A stretch of 43,894 nt of DNA, from positions 1 through 43,894 of the forward strand of contig CAZYYO010000013.1 in NCBI GenBank assembly GCA_964650965.1. The letters are read 5' to 3'. The notes beneath the pieces were generated by a model. The model was not told the origin of the DNA. It searched no databases and worked only from the letters and a program-made list of their open reading frames with translations. Positions 24,734 to 32,803 of this stretch are shown in pieces (position 1 is the first letter of the stretch; the number at the start of each line of letters is the position of its first letter). A program made the translations under genes and the position numbers. Origin of the DNA: CAZYYO01 sp964650965. GTDB taxonomy: Bacteria; Bacillota; Clostridia; Lachnospirales; Lachnospiraceae.

Positions 24734-26092
24734 ATGAGAATAATACTTGTAGGCTGTGGTAAAGTGGGAAGAACCATTACGGAACAGCTGAGCCTGGAAG
24801 GAAATGATGTTACAGTTATTGACCTTGACAATGATCGCGTGCACGATGTGACCAATAATTTTGATGTTATGGGCATTGTGGGAAATGGAAGCAGCTATCT
24901 GATTCAGAAGGAAGCAGGAATCGAAGAAGCAGATTTACTTATTGCAGTTACAGGATCGGATGAATTGAACCTGCTGTGTTGCCTGATTGCCAAGAAGGCA
25001 GGTGACTGTAGTACCATTGCTCGTGTACGAAATCCTATGTATACCGATGAAATCGCATTTATTAAGGATGAGCTGGGACTGTCAATGACCATTAATCCGG
25101 AGTATGCAGCAGCAACAGAAATTGCCAGAATTCTGCGATTCCCATCAGCAATTAAGATTGATACCTTTGCTAAGGGCAGGGCAGAGCTGCTGAAATTTAT
25201 TGTAGACGAGGGGTCTTCGCTAGCAGGAGCCAGTTTGATTGATATTGCTAAGAAGGATCAGTCTGATGTGCTGGTTTGTGCGGTAGAACGAGATGATGAG
25301 GTTGTTATCCCAACAGGAAGCTTTGAGCTGCAGGTAGGAGATACCATTAGTATCGTGGCATCGCCAAAAGATGCTAAGAATTTCTTTAAGAGAATGGGTG
25401 TTGTTACTCATCAGGTAAAAAATGTAATGATTGTAGGTGGAGGAACCATCGCTTATTATCTTGCGAAGCAGCTAATTGCCATGGGTATTAGTGTAAAGAT
25501 TGTTGAGAAGGATAAGCAGCGGTGTGAGACCTTAAGCGAACTTCTGCCCCAGGCGATTATTATTAACGGAGATGCTACCAACCAGGATGTATTAATGGAA
25601 GAAGGAATCACTCATTGTGAGGCTTTTGTTTCCTTAACAGGAATTGATGAGGGAAATATTTTCCTGTCCCTTTTTGCCAGAAAATGCTCCAAGGCAAAGA
25701 TTGTTACCAAGGTGAACCGGATATCCTTTGACGATATTATTCACAATTTCAATTTGGGAAGTTTGATTTATCCAAAATATATTACTGCAGAGTATATTCT
25801 ACGGTATGTACGTGCCATGAGAAATTCTATTGGAAGTAATGTGGAAACCTTGTATCAGATTATTGAAAATAAAGCAGAGGCGTTAGAGTTTTTGATTAAT
25901 GAGGATGCTCCAGTGGTAGAAATTCCTTTGGAACAGTTGGATTTAAGAGAGGATATTTTAATTGCCTGCATTAACCATAATGGACAAATTATTACACCAA
26001 ATGGAAAGTCGCAAATTCATGTAGGAGATACGGTTGTGGTAATCACTACGCAGCGTGGACTTCAAGATATTAAAGATATTTTAAAACCATAG
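24734..26092 (+). CDS. trkA: Trk system potassium uptake regulatory protein TrkA
   Basis: The cytoplasmic gating subunit of a Trk/Ktr potassium channel. The 452-residue protein is two tandem RCK units: RCK_N 1 has the nucleotide-binding loop VGCGKVGRT (6-14) and the acidic VIDLD; RCK_N 2 has the loop VGGGTIAYYLA (about 235-245). Each is followed by an RCK_C domain (VGDTISIV and VGDTVVVI ends), which in relatives binds regulatory ligands such as cyclic di-AMP. The frame is open to 24677, but GGAGGAAG at 24724-24731 selects ATG 24734. It is followed after 53 bases by the membrane subunit trkH. Confidence 0.95.
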   Translation: MRIILVGCGKVGRTITEQLSLEGNDVTVIDLDNDRVHDVTNNFDVMGIVGNGSSYLIQKEAGIEEADLLIAVTGSDELNLLCCLIAKKAGDCSTIARVRNPMYTDEIAFIKDELGLSMTINPEYAAATEIARILRFPSAIKIDTFAKGRAELLKFIVDEGSSLAGASLIDIAKKDQSDVLVCAVERDDEVVIPTGSFELQVGDTISIVASPKDAKNFFKRMGVVTHQVKNVMIVGGGTIAYYLAKQLIAMGISVKIVEKDKQRCETLSELLPQAIIINGDATNQDVLMEEGITHCEAFVSLTGIDEGNIFLSLFARKCSKAKIVTKVNRISFDDIIHNFNLGSLIYPKYITAEYILRYVRAMRNSIGSNVETLYQIIENKAEALEFLINEDAPVVEIPLEQLDLREDILIACINHNGQIITPNGKSQIHVGDTVVVITTQRGLQDIKDILKP

Positions 26093-26096
26093 TTTT

Positions 26097-26129
26097 GTTT
26101 ATTTTGTAAAATACCACCACAAAATAAAC
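26097..26129 (+). repeat. AT-rich inverted repeat between trkA and trkH
   Basis: GTTTATTTTGT (26097-26107) and ACAAAATAAAC (26119-26129) are perfect 11-base arms around an 11-base loop. No T tract follows, so it is not a standard terminator; it may affect messenger processing. Confidence 0.6.
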
Positions 26130-26145
26130 GAAATGGGAGTTAACA

Positions 26146-27594
26146 ATGAATTATTCAGTTATTAGATATATATTAGGGCAGGTGTTAAAATTTGAAGCAG
26201 GATTCTTGCTTCTACCCTGTATTGTTGCTGTGATATATAGAGAGAGGGAAGGTTTTGCGTTCCTCATTGTAGCAGCTATGTGTGCATTGGCAGGATACCT
26301 GGCAACGCATCGAAAACCCAAGGAAATGCAGTATTACGCCAGAGAAGGATTTCTTGTGGTAGCATTGAGCTGGATTATATTAAGTTTGTTTGGAGCATTG
26401 CCTTTTGTCATAAATGGGGATATTCCCAATTATGTAGATGCATTATTTGAAACAATATCAGGATTTACCACAACAGGTGCAAGTATTCTAAGTGATGTAG
26501 AGGCATTAAGCTACAGCAGTCTGTTCTGGCGAAGCTTCACCCACTGGATTGGTGGTATGGGAGTTATCGTATTCCTTCTGGCTATCCTTCCTATGACCGG
26601 GGGATATAATATGCATTTGATGAGAGCAGAGAGCCCGGGACCTTCTGTTGGAAAGCTGGTTCCTAAGGTGCGGGATACTGCCAAAATATTATATGCAATT
26701 TATATTGGAATTACTTTGTTGGAATTGGTGCTTCTTCTCTTTGCTAAGATGCCTTTCTTTGACGCAATCTGCACTACCTTTGGAACAGCAGGAACCGGTG
26801 GATTTGGTATTAAAAATTCTAGTATGGCAGATTACTCCACATTGATTCAGGGAATTGTAACTGTTTTTATGATTCTCTTTGGAGTAAATTTTAATGTATA
26901 TTTTATTCTACTTCTGGGAAAGAAAAAGAATAAGAAGGATTTCTTTAAAAGTGAAGAAGTGCGGGCATATTTTCTGATTATTGCCGTGGTCATTGGTATT
27001 ATTACTTATAATATTCGTGGTTTGTATGATACCTTGTTTCAGGCCTTTCACCATGCGGCATTTCAGGTTGGTTCCATTATTACCACCACAGGATTTGCTA
27101 CCGCAGATTTCAATCTCTGGCCCCAGCTGTCGAAGACCCTTTTTGTTATGATTATGTTCTGTGGTGCCTGTGCAGGAAGTACTGGTGGAGGAATCAAGGT
27201 ATCTAGAATATTGATTCTTTTGAAAACAGTAAAGCAGGAGATGGGATATTTTATTCATCCTAGAAGTGTCAAGACCATTAAGTTAGATGGAAAGCCATTG
27301 CAGAAGGAAACTGTGCGTGATGTCAGTGCATTTTTGGTTACTTATGTAATTATCTTTGGCTTTTCTATGATTATATTGGCATTTGATGAGTTGGATTTGG
27401 TTACGAACTTTACTGCAGTTACAGCAACCATTAACAACATCGGACCAGGTTTGGAAATTGTAGGTCCCACTGGAAACTACAGTATTTTCTCAGTTTGGGG
27501 TAAATTTGTACTGATGTTTGATATGTTGGCCGGACGACTGGAGTTATATCCACTTCTTCTTCTGTTTGCCCCCAGTGCATGGAAGCATAATTAG
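26146..27594 (+). CDS. trkH: Trk/Ktr potassium channel membrane subunit TrkH
   Basis: The ion-conducting subunit, 482 residues with about ten membrane helices. The four pore loops of the SKT superfamily can be seen: GFTTTGAS (about 107-114), GTAGTGGFG (about 213-221), TTTGFATADF (about 315-324) and NNIGPGLEIVG (about 429-439), each with the selectivity glycine. IGGMGVIVFL and GGIKVSRI are also family signatures. A ribosome site GGGAG (26135-26139) precedes ATG 26146. It works with TrkA from the preceding gene to import potassium, and a terminator follows. Confidence 0.95.
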   Translation: MNYSVIRYILGQVLKFEAGFLLLPCIVAVIYREREGFAFLIVAAMCALAGYLATHRKPKEMQYYAREGFLVVALSWIILSLFGALPFVINGDIPNYVDALFETISGFTTTGASILSDVEALSYSSLFWRSFTHWIGGMGVIVFLLAILPMTGGYNMHLMRAESPGPSVGKLVPKVRDTAKILYAIYIGITLLELVLLLFAKMPFFDAICTTFGTAGTGGFGIKNSSMADYSTLIQGIVTVFMILFGVNFNVYFILLLGKKKNKKDFFKSEEVRAYFLIIAVVIGIITYNIRGLYDTLFQAFHHAAFQVGSIITTTGFATADFNLWPQLSKTLFVMIMFCGACAGSTGGGIKVSRILILLKTVKQEMGYFIHPRSVKTIKLDGKPLQKETVRDVSAFLVTYVIIFGFSMIILAFDELDLVTNFTAVTATINNIGPGLEIVGPTGNYSIFSVWGKFVLMFDMLAGRLELYPLLLLFAPSAWKHN

Positions 27595-27622
27595 ATTCCG
27601 ATTGTAAACTAGATTGAATGCG

Positions 27623-27658
27623 AGACCTGTGTGTATCTAAAACATGCGGGTCTTTTTT
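27623..27658 (+). terminator. intrinsic terminator of trkA-trkH
   Basis: AGACCTGTGTGT (27623-27634) pairs with ACATGCGGGTCT (27642-27653) with G-U pairs, then six T. Confidence 0.85.
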
Positions 27659-27677
27659 GTAAACAATTAATTTTTTA

Positions 27678-27706
27678 TGGACAATTCCTTCTATTTCCGA
27701 TATAAT
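27678..27706 (+). promoter_or_regulatory. promoter of the DUF62/ECF operon
   Basis: TGGACA (27678-27683), 17-base spacer, TATAAT (27701-27706). Only about 55 bases separate it from the first start codon, which leaves no room for a SAM or other common riboswitch. Confidence 0.8.
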
Positions 27707-27768
27707 CCATGGGAAATAGAGATAATACAAAAGAGAAGCTAAATATGATATACAGGAAGGATGATAAT

Positions 27769-28626
27769 ATGAGCAAAGCATTAATATTACAGACTGATTT
27801 TGGAACCTGCGACGGAGCAGTATCTGCAATGTATGGGGTAGCATATAGCGTAGATGAGAATCTGATGGTTACCGACCTTACCCACGAAATTCCCCAATAT
27901 GATATTTGGGAGGCATCTTATCGCTTAATCCAAACCGTATCCTACTGGCCTAAGGGAAGTGTATTTGTAAGTGTAGTTGATCCTGGCGTAGGCTCTACCA
28001 GACGAAGCATTGCGGTGGAAACGGTAAACGGACAATATATTATTACTCCAGATAATGGAACCCTTACCCATGTGAAGAAGATGGTGGGAATTAAAGCAGC
28101 ACGTGTCATCGATGAGAAGATTAACCGGTTGCCGAATTCCGGGGAAAGCTATACCTTCCATGGCAGAGATGTTTATGTATATACCGGAGCAAGACTGGCA
28201 GCAGGAATTATTGATTTTGCAGGAGTGGGACCTGAGGTAGATGTTGACAGTGTGATTGAACTTCATACCGTGCCGGCAGTATATGACGGTGAGAAGGTTA
28301 TGGGCACCATAGATGTGTTAGATGTTCGTTTCGGAAGCCTGTGGACTAATATCAGCAGGGAAACCTTCCTTCATCTGGGTGTAGAGCATGGACAGCGAGT
28401 GGAAATCAGTATTGAAAATGAAACCCGTGTCATTTATAAAAATATTCTTACCTATGCTAAGAGCTTTGCAGATGTATACGTGGGAGAACCACTGGTTTAT
28501 GTAAATAGTTTAGATAACATGGCTGTGGCAATTAATCAGGGAAGTTTCGCAAGAGCCTATAACATTGGTACCGGAGCCAACTGGAAGATAACCATACGTA
28601 AAGCTCCTAAGATTATTTACGAATAA
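27769..28626 (+). CDS. SAM hydroxide adenosyltransferase (SAM hydrolase, DUF62), paralogue 1
   Basis: Enzymes of this family use a hydroxide ion to split S-adenosylmethionine into adenosine and methionine; relatives are the fluorinase and chlorinase. The 285-residue protein has the N-terminal QTDFG segment, and the three residues reported as the hydroxide-positioning set in archaeal members fall at D71 and R78 (VVDPGVGSTRR) and H131 (FHGRD). TPDNG (residues 93-97) is also conserved. The frame is open from 27709, but AGGAAGG (27753-27759) places the start at ATG 27769. It is the first gene of an operon with a complete ECF transporter and a second paralogue, which suggests the substrate or product is linked to the transported molecule. 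Confidence 0.88.
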   Translation: MSKALILQTDFGTCDGAVSAMYGVAYSVDENLMVTDLTHEIPQYDIWEASYRLIQTVSYWPKGSVFVSVVDPGVGSTRRSIAVETVNGQYIITPDNGTLTHVKKMVGIKAARVIDEKINRLPNSGESYTFHGRDVYVYTGARLAAGIIDFAGVGPEVDVDSVIELHTVPAVYDGEKVMGTIDVLDVRFGSLWTNISRETFLHLGVEHGQRVEISIENETRVIYKNILTYAKSFADVYVGEPLVYVNSLDNMAVAINQGSFARAYNIGTGANWKITIRKAPKIIYE

Positions 28627-28675
28627 AACCAGCACTTATCAAATGCTGTGTAGAAGATAAAGAAAGAGGATGAAA

Positions 28676-30391
28676 ATGGAAAAGAAAGCCATAATTAAAT
28701 TTGAGAACTTTAATTTCCAATATTTCAGTCAGGCTGCCCCCACGCTTCACGATATTAATCTGGAAATCCATGAAGGGGAGAAAATCTTAATTGTTGGTCC
28801 TAGTGGAAGTGGAAAAAGCACCCTGGGACATTGTCTCAATGGGTTGATTCCCTATTCCTATAAAGGAGAAATTACAGGCTCAGTAACTGTGGCAGGCGAG
28901 AAAACCACAGATGTAAGCATTTTCGATTTGTCCAAGAAGGTAGGAACGGTATTACAGGATTCGGATGGTCAGTTTGTTGGATTATCCGTTGGGGAGGATA
29001 TTGCATTTGCCTTAGAAAATGATTGTATAGAGCAGAGTAAAATGAAGGAGGATGTGCAGAAGGTTGCAGATATGGTAGATATGGGCAAGCTTCTGAAATC
29101 TTCTCCCTTTGAATTATCCGGCGGACAAAAGCAGCGGGTTGCTTTTGCAGGTGTGCTGGTAGATGATGTGGATGTCCTGCTGTTTGATGAACCCCTGGCT
29201 AATTTGGACCCGGCTACAGGAAAGACAGCCATTGATTTGATTGACCGCATTCATAAGGAGTATCACAAAACAGTTGTGATTATCGAACACCGTTTAGAGG
29301 ATGTGCTGTACCGCCATGTGGATCGTATTATCGTGGTGTCCCAGGGACGAATTGCTGCAGATATGACACTGGATGAGCTGATTGCATCCAATTTGCTGAC
29401 TGAGCTGGGAATTCGGGAACCATTGTATGCTACGGCTATGAAGCATGCTGGGATACAGATTACACAGGAGATGAAGGCGGGAAGGCTAGATACCCTGACG
29501 ATACCTGAGGATGTACGGGAAAAGATGAAAACCTGGTGTGCCCAGGAGCTTCCCAAAGCCAGTAATGATCGTCCGGAAATCCTTAGAGGAGAGCATATCA
29601 GCTTCCAGTACGACCGTTCTCGGAAAATCTTAAAGGATGTTAATTTCTCCATTCGAGAAGGGGAAATGGTTAGTATTGTTGGTACCAATGGTGCCGGGAA
29701 AAGTACACTGGCCAAATTAATCTGTGGATTTATGAAGCTGGATGAAGGAGATATTTTCTATAAGGGAGAAAGCCTTAAGGAACAAACCATCAAGGAACGC
29801 TCTAAAATCATAGGCTATGTAATGCAAAATCCCAATCAGATGATTTGTAAAAATATGATATATGACGAAGTAGCCATGGGACTGCAGATTCGAGGAATCC
29901 CGGAAGAGGAGATTCGCCAGAAGGTAGATCATGCACTGCAAATCTGCGGCTTGTATCCTTTCCGAAAATGGCCCATTGCAGCATTAAGCTTTGGACAGAA
30001 AAAACGTGTTACCATTGCGTCCATGCTGGTAATGAATCCTCAGATTTTGATTTTGGATGAACCCACAGCAGGGCAGGATTACCGACATTATACGGAAATC
30101 ATGGAGTTTCTAAAGAGCTTAAATGAACAGGGAGTCACGATTATTCTGATTACTCATGATATGCACCTGATGCTGGAGTATACCAGCCATGCCATTGTTA
30201 TCAGCAATGGAGAGAAAATCGGTGACAGTACAGCAGTGGATATTCTTACCAATGAGCAGATTGCCACCCAGGCCAGCTTAAAGCTTACCAGCCTGTATGA
30301 ATTTGGTATTTCCCTGGGCTTAGAAGACCCTCAAAGACTGGTACAGCAGTTTATCGATTACGAGAGGGAGGCGGGAAAAGTTGAAAAGTAA
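28676..30391 (+). CDS. ECF transporter energy-coupling ATPase, two fused ABC domains
   Basis: A 571-residue fusion of the two energy-coupling ATPases of an ECF vitamin-type transporter. Domain 1 (about 6-240) has Walker A GPSGSGKST (41-49), signature LSGGQKQR and Walker B LLFDEPLANLD. Domain 2 (about 300-540) has GTNGAGKST (336-344), a slightly unusual signature LSFGQKKR, and ILDEPTAGQD. H-loop residues are IIEHR and ITHDMH. In most Firmicutes the general ECF module has separate EcfA1 and EcfA2 genes; the fused form is usual for dedicated (group I) systems with their own T and S components, as here. AGAGG at 28665-28669 favours ATG 28676 over ATG 28670. It overlaps the T-component gene by 11 bases. 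Confidence 0.92.
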   Translation: MEKKAIIKFENFNFQYFSQAAPTLHDINLEIHEGEKILIVGPSGSGKSTLGHCLNGLIPYSYKGEITGSVTVAGEKTTDVSIFDLSKKVGTVLQDSDGQFVGLSVGEDIAFALENDCIEQSKMKEDVQKVADMVDMGKLLKSSPFELSGGQKQRVAFAGVLVDDVDVLLFDEPLANLDPATGKTAIDLIDRIHKEYHKTVVIIEHRLEDVLYRHVDRIIVVSQGRIAADMTLDELIASNLLTELGIREPLYATAMKHAGIQITQEMKAGRLDTLTIPEDVREKMKTWCAQELPKASNDRPEILRGEHISFQYDRSRKILKDVNFSIREGEMVSIVGTNGAGKSTLAKLICGFMKLDEGDIFYKGESLKEQTIKERSKIIGYVMQNPNQMICKNMIYDEVAMGLQIRGIPEEEIRQKVDHALQICGLYPFRKWPIAALSFGQKKRVTIASMLVMNPQILILDEPTAGQDYRHYTEIMEFLKSLNEQGVTIILITHDMHLMLEYTSHAIVISNGEKIGDSTAVDILTNEQIATQASLKLTSLYEFGISLGLEDPQRLVQQFIDYEREAGKVEK

Positions 30392-31217
30392 ATTATTTGA
30401 TTATGTAGAACGGGACAATTTTGTCTATAACCTTTCCGGAGTAACCAAGCTGCTTTGCTTTTTATTCCTTACCTTTACCGCAATGTATGCGTATGATATT
30501 CGGATTGTGGTTGGAATTACCATTTTCTCTTTTGCAGCCTTACATGTGTCTGAGATTAAATTTTCCCAGATTAAGGTGATGATATATTATGTACTGATCT
30601 TTCTGGTACTTAATTTTGTGCTGACCTTTATTTTCAGTCCGCAATATGGAACAGAGATTTATGGAACCACCCATGAGATTTTCACCATTACCTCCAGGTA
30701 TGTAGTAACTCAGGAGCAGATGCTGTATCAGATTACCAAGACAGCAAAATATGCTTCTGTAATTCCTTTGGGAATGCTGTTTCTACTAACAACCAATCCC
30801 AGTGAATTTGCTGCAGCGTTAAATGGTATTAAGGTAAATTATAAGGTAAGCTATGCATTGTCTCTGACCCTTCGTTATTTTCCGGACATTGTGAGAGATT
30901 ATAACGATATTGCATTAGCGCAGCAATCCAGAGGGCTGGATTTGTCTAAGAAGGAGAAGCTTTCTGTGCGGGTGAAAAATATTATGAATATTTTCATTCC
31001 ACTTATTTTCTCAACCCTGACCAGGATTGATGTAATTACCAATGCTATGGATTTAAGAGGCTTTGCCAAGAAGAAGGAAAGAACCTGGTACATGAAAAAG
31101 AAGCTGACTGCAGCGGATTATATATGCATCGCAAGCTCCGTAATATTATTTATCGCAGTTATTGCTTTTAGTCAGCTGTGTAATCATGGAAGATTTTGGA
31201 ATCCATTTGTATATTAA
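30381..31217 (+). CDS. ECF transporter T component (transmembrane coupling protein)
   Basis: The 278-residue membrane protein has about five to six hydrophobic segments, clustered in residues 20-150 and 250-275. The cytosolic coupling region holds the two short family motifs, here QQSRGLD (about 180) and DLRGFAK (about 221), which lock into grooves on the ATPase pair. The start codon is TTG 30381 with GGGAGG (30366-30371) in front, and the overlap with the ATPase gene indicates translational coupling. It connects the fused ATPase to the S component encoded two genes later. Confidence 0.88.
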   Translation: MKSKLFDYVERDNFVYNLSGVTKLLCFLFLTFTAMYAYDIRIVVGITIFSFAALHVSEIKFSQIKVMIYYVLIFLVLNFVLTFIFSPQYGTEIYGTTHEIFTITSRYVVTQEQMLYQITKTAKYASVIPLGMLFLLTTNPSEFAAALNGIKVNYKVSYALSLTLRYFPDIVRDYNDIALAQQSRGLDLSKKEKLSVRVKNIMNIFIPLIFSTLTRIDVITNAMDLRGFAKKKERTWYMKKKLTAADYICIASSVILFIAVIAFSQLCNHGRFWNPFVY

Positions 31218-31237
31218 GAAGAAAAGAGGAATAGAAA

Positions 31238-32086
31238 ATGAGCATGTTTGACAAACCAATTTTAGTGTTTCAAACAGATTTTACCTATGCAGAAGGAGCA
31301 GTTAGCTCCATGTATGGTGTTGTAAAAACCGTTGACAGAGAGTTAGAAATCTTTGACGGAACCCATATGCTGCCCCAATATGATACCTGGAGTGCTAGCT
31401 ATCGTCTCTACCAGAGTCTGCAGTTTTGGCCGAAGGGAACTATTTATGTCTCTGTAGTAGACCCGGGAGTGGGTACTGCCAGAAGAGCCTGCGTGGCTAA
31501 GACGGTGGATGGCTATTATATTGTTACACCGGACAATGGGGCATTAACCCATGTAAAGAAATATATTGGCATTGAAGAAGTAAGAGAAATTGATGAATCT
31601 GTAAACCGGCTGGCCAGCACCAGAGGAACCAGCATTTTCCATGGCAGAGATTTATTTGGATACTGTGCAGCAAGACTTGCCAGCGGAATTATCGATTTTG
31701 AAGGGGTGGGTCCAGCCTATCCAGTAGAAGAAATTGTAGAACATGAAATATTAGAGCCAAAGATTTCACCAAATCATGTGGAAGGAATTTTTGAAATCAA
31801 TGATCCTAATTTCGGAAACCTGTGGAGCAATATTACATTAGATGAATTTCAGCAGGCAGGCTTCCAGTATGGAGATACCGTCCGCACACTTATCACCCAT
31901 GAAGGACATGTGGTGCTAGATCAAGAGCTGCTGTTTGAGAAAAGCTTCGGCTTTGTTGAAGTAGGACAGCCTATGATTTACAATAATGAATTGATGAAGG
32001 TATCTATCGCCGTGAGCCAGGGAAGCTTCTGCGAGAAGTATCACGCAGACTTCGGTCCACAGTGGAAGGTAACTTTTTCAAAATAA
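31238..32086 (+). CDS. SAM hydroxide adenosyltransferase (SAM hydrolase, DUF62), paralogue 2
   Basis: A 282-residue second member of the family, similar along its whole length to the gene at 27769 but clearly diverged (by eye about half the positions agree). The positioning residues are retained: D75 and R82 in VVDPGVGTARR, H135 in FHGRD, and TPDNG. Local differences are FTYAEG instead of FGTCDG near residue 15, and LFGYCAAR instead of VYVYTGAR after the histidine. AGAGGAA precedes ATG 31238. Because duplicates usually diverge in substrate or pair as subunits, the two may form a hetero-oligomer or act on different adenosyl compounds. It lies between the T and S components, 24 bases before the latter. 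Confidence 0.88.
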   Translation: MSMFDKPILVFQTDFTYAEGAVSSMYGVVKTVDRELEIFDGTHMLPQYDTWSASYRLYQSLQFWPKGTIYVSVVDPGVGTARRACVAKTVDGYYIVTPDNGALTHVKKYIGIEEVREIDESVNRLASTRGTSIFHGRDLFGYCAARLASGIIDFEGVGPAYPVEEIVEHEILEPKISPNHVEGIFEINDPNFGNLWSNITLDEFQQAGFQYGDTVRTLITHEGHVVLDQELLFEKSFGFVEVGQPMIYNNELMKVSIAVSQGSFCEKYHADFGPQWKVTFSK

Positions 32087-32110
32087 AAACATTCAAAGGA
32101 GAACAGAAAA

Positions 32111-32671
32111 ATGAAAAACATGTTTCGTTTCACAACCAAAACACTGGTAGCAACCGCATTAGGTGCAGCATTATTTATGCTGTTATTTATGTTCATTAAG
32201 GTTCCTACCGGAATCCCAGAGACCAATATTGAAACTGCTTATGGAGTAGGGGCATTCTTCTCAGCATTATTTGGACCAATCTGTGGATTTTTAATCGCAT
32301 TTATTGGACATGCATTGTCTGATGCAGTTCAGTACGGAAGTCCATGGTGGAGCTGGGTTATCGCCAGCGGAATTACCTGCTTTGTAACAGGATTATCCTT
32401 CACAAAGTTAAAGGTTGAGGAAGGAATCTTCACAGCAAAGGACGCTTTGGTATTCAATATTTACCAGGTAATTGCAAATGTTATTGCATGGATTGTTGTA
32501 GCACCGGTACTTGATATCGTAATCTACAGCGAGCCAAGAGAACTGGTATTTACCCAGGGAGCTGTTGCAGCCATTACCAATGCTATTTCAGCAGGTGTTA
32601 TTGGCACCATTCTTTTACTTGCTTACAGCAAGACCCGTTCTAAAAAGGGAAGTCTGACACAGGAAGACTAA
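32111..32671 (+). CDS. ECF transporter S component, UPF0397 family
   Basis: The substrate-binding membrane subunit. The 186-residue protein has five to six helices and the signature of UPF0397 proteins: VPTGIPET near residue 34, FGPICGFLIAFIGHALSDAVQYGSPWWSWVIASG spread over about 57-90 (GHALSDA and GSPWWSW are the hallmark stretches). Members are often labelled riboflavin transporters by database transfer, but this is not well supported, and the operon links this one with two SAM hydroxide adenosyltransferases. The ligand is thus more likely a nucleoside, adenosyl compound or related precursor, which is inference only. AAAGGAG precedes ATG 32111. A strong terminator follows. Confidence 0.88.
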   Translation: MKNMFRFTTKTLVATALGAALFMLLFMFIKVPTGIPETNIETAYGVGAFFSALFGPICGFLIAFIGHALSDAVQYGSPWWSWVIASGITCFVTGLSFTKLKVEEGIFTAKDALVFNIYQVIANVIAWIVVAPVLDIVIYSEPRELVFTQGAVAAITNAISAGVIGTILLLAYSKTRSKKGSLTQED

Positions 32672-32691
32672 GACGTATAGGACACAGGAAC

Positions 32692-32733
32692 AAAGACCCC
32701 TTACCGGATTGGATGGTAAGGGGTCTTTTTTTT
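32692..32733 (+). terminator. strong intrinsic terminator of the DUF62/ECF operon
   Basis: AAAGACCCCTTACC (32692-32705) pairs perfectly with GGTAAGGGGTCTTT (32715-32728), followed by an eight-T run. Confidence 0.95.
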
Positions 32734-32803
32734 GCAGATATCCATTGACGAAAGGCGAAAAAAGGCAGAAAATAGAGATATAGTATGGTACAAATGAGGG
32801 TAA

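Noticed and set aside
27600..27768. SAM riboswitch before the SAM hydrolase gene
   Set aside because: The promoter leaves only about 55 bases of leader, and no conserved SAM riboswitch elements are visible.
32111..32671. Calling the S component a riboflavin transporter
   Set aside because: That label is database habit for UPF0397. The gene neighbourhood points elsewhere, and no FMN riboswitch is present upstream.
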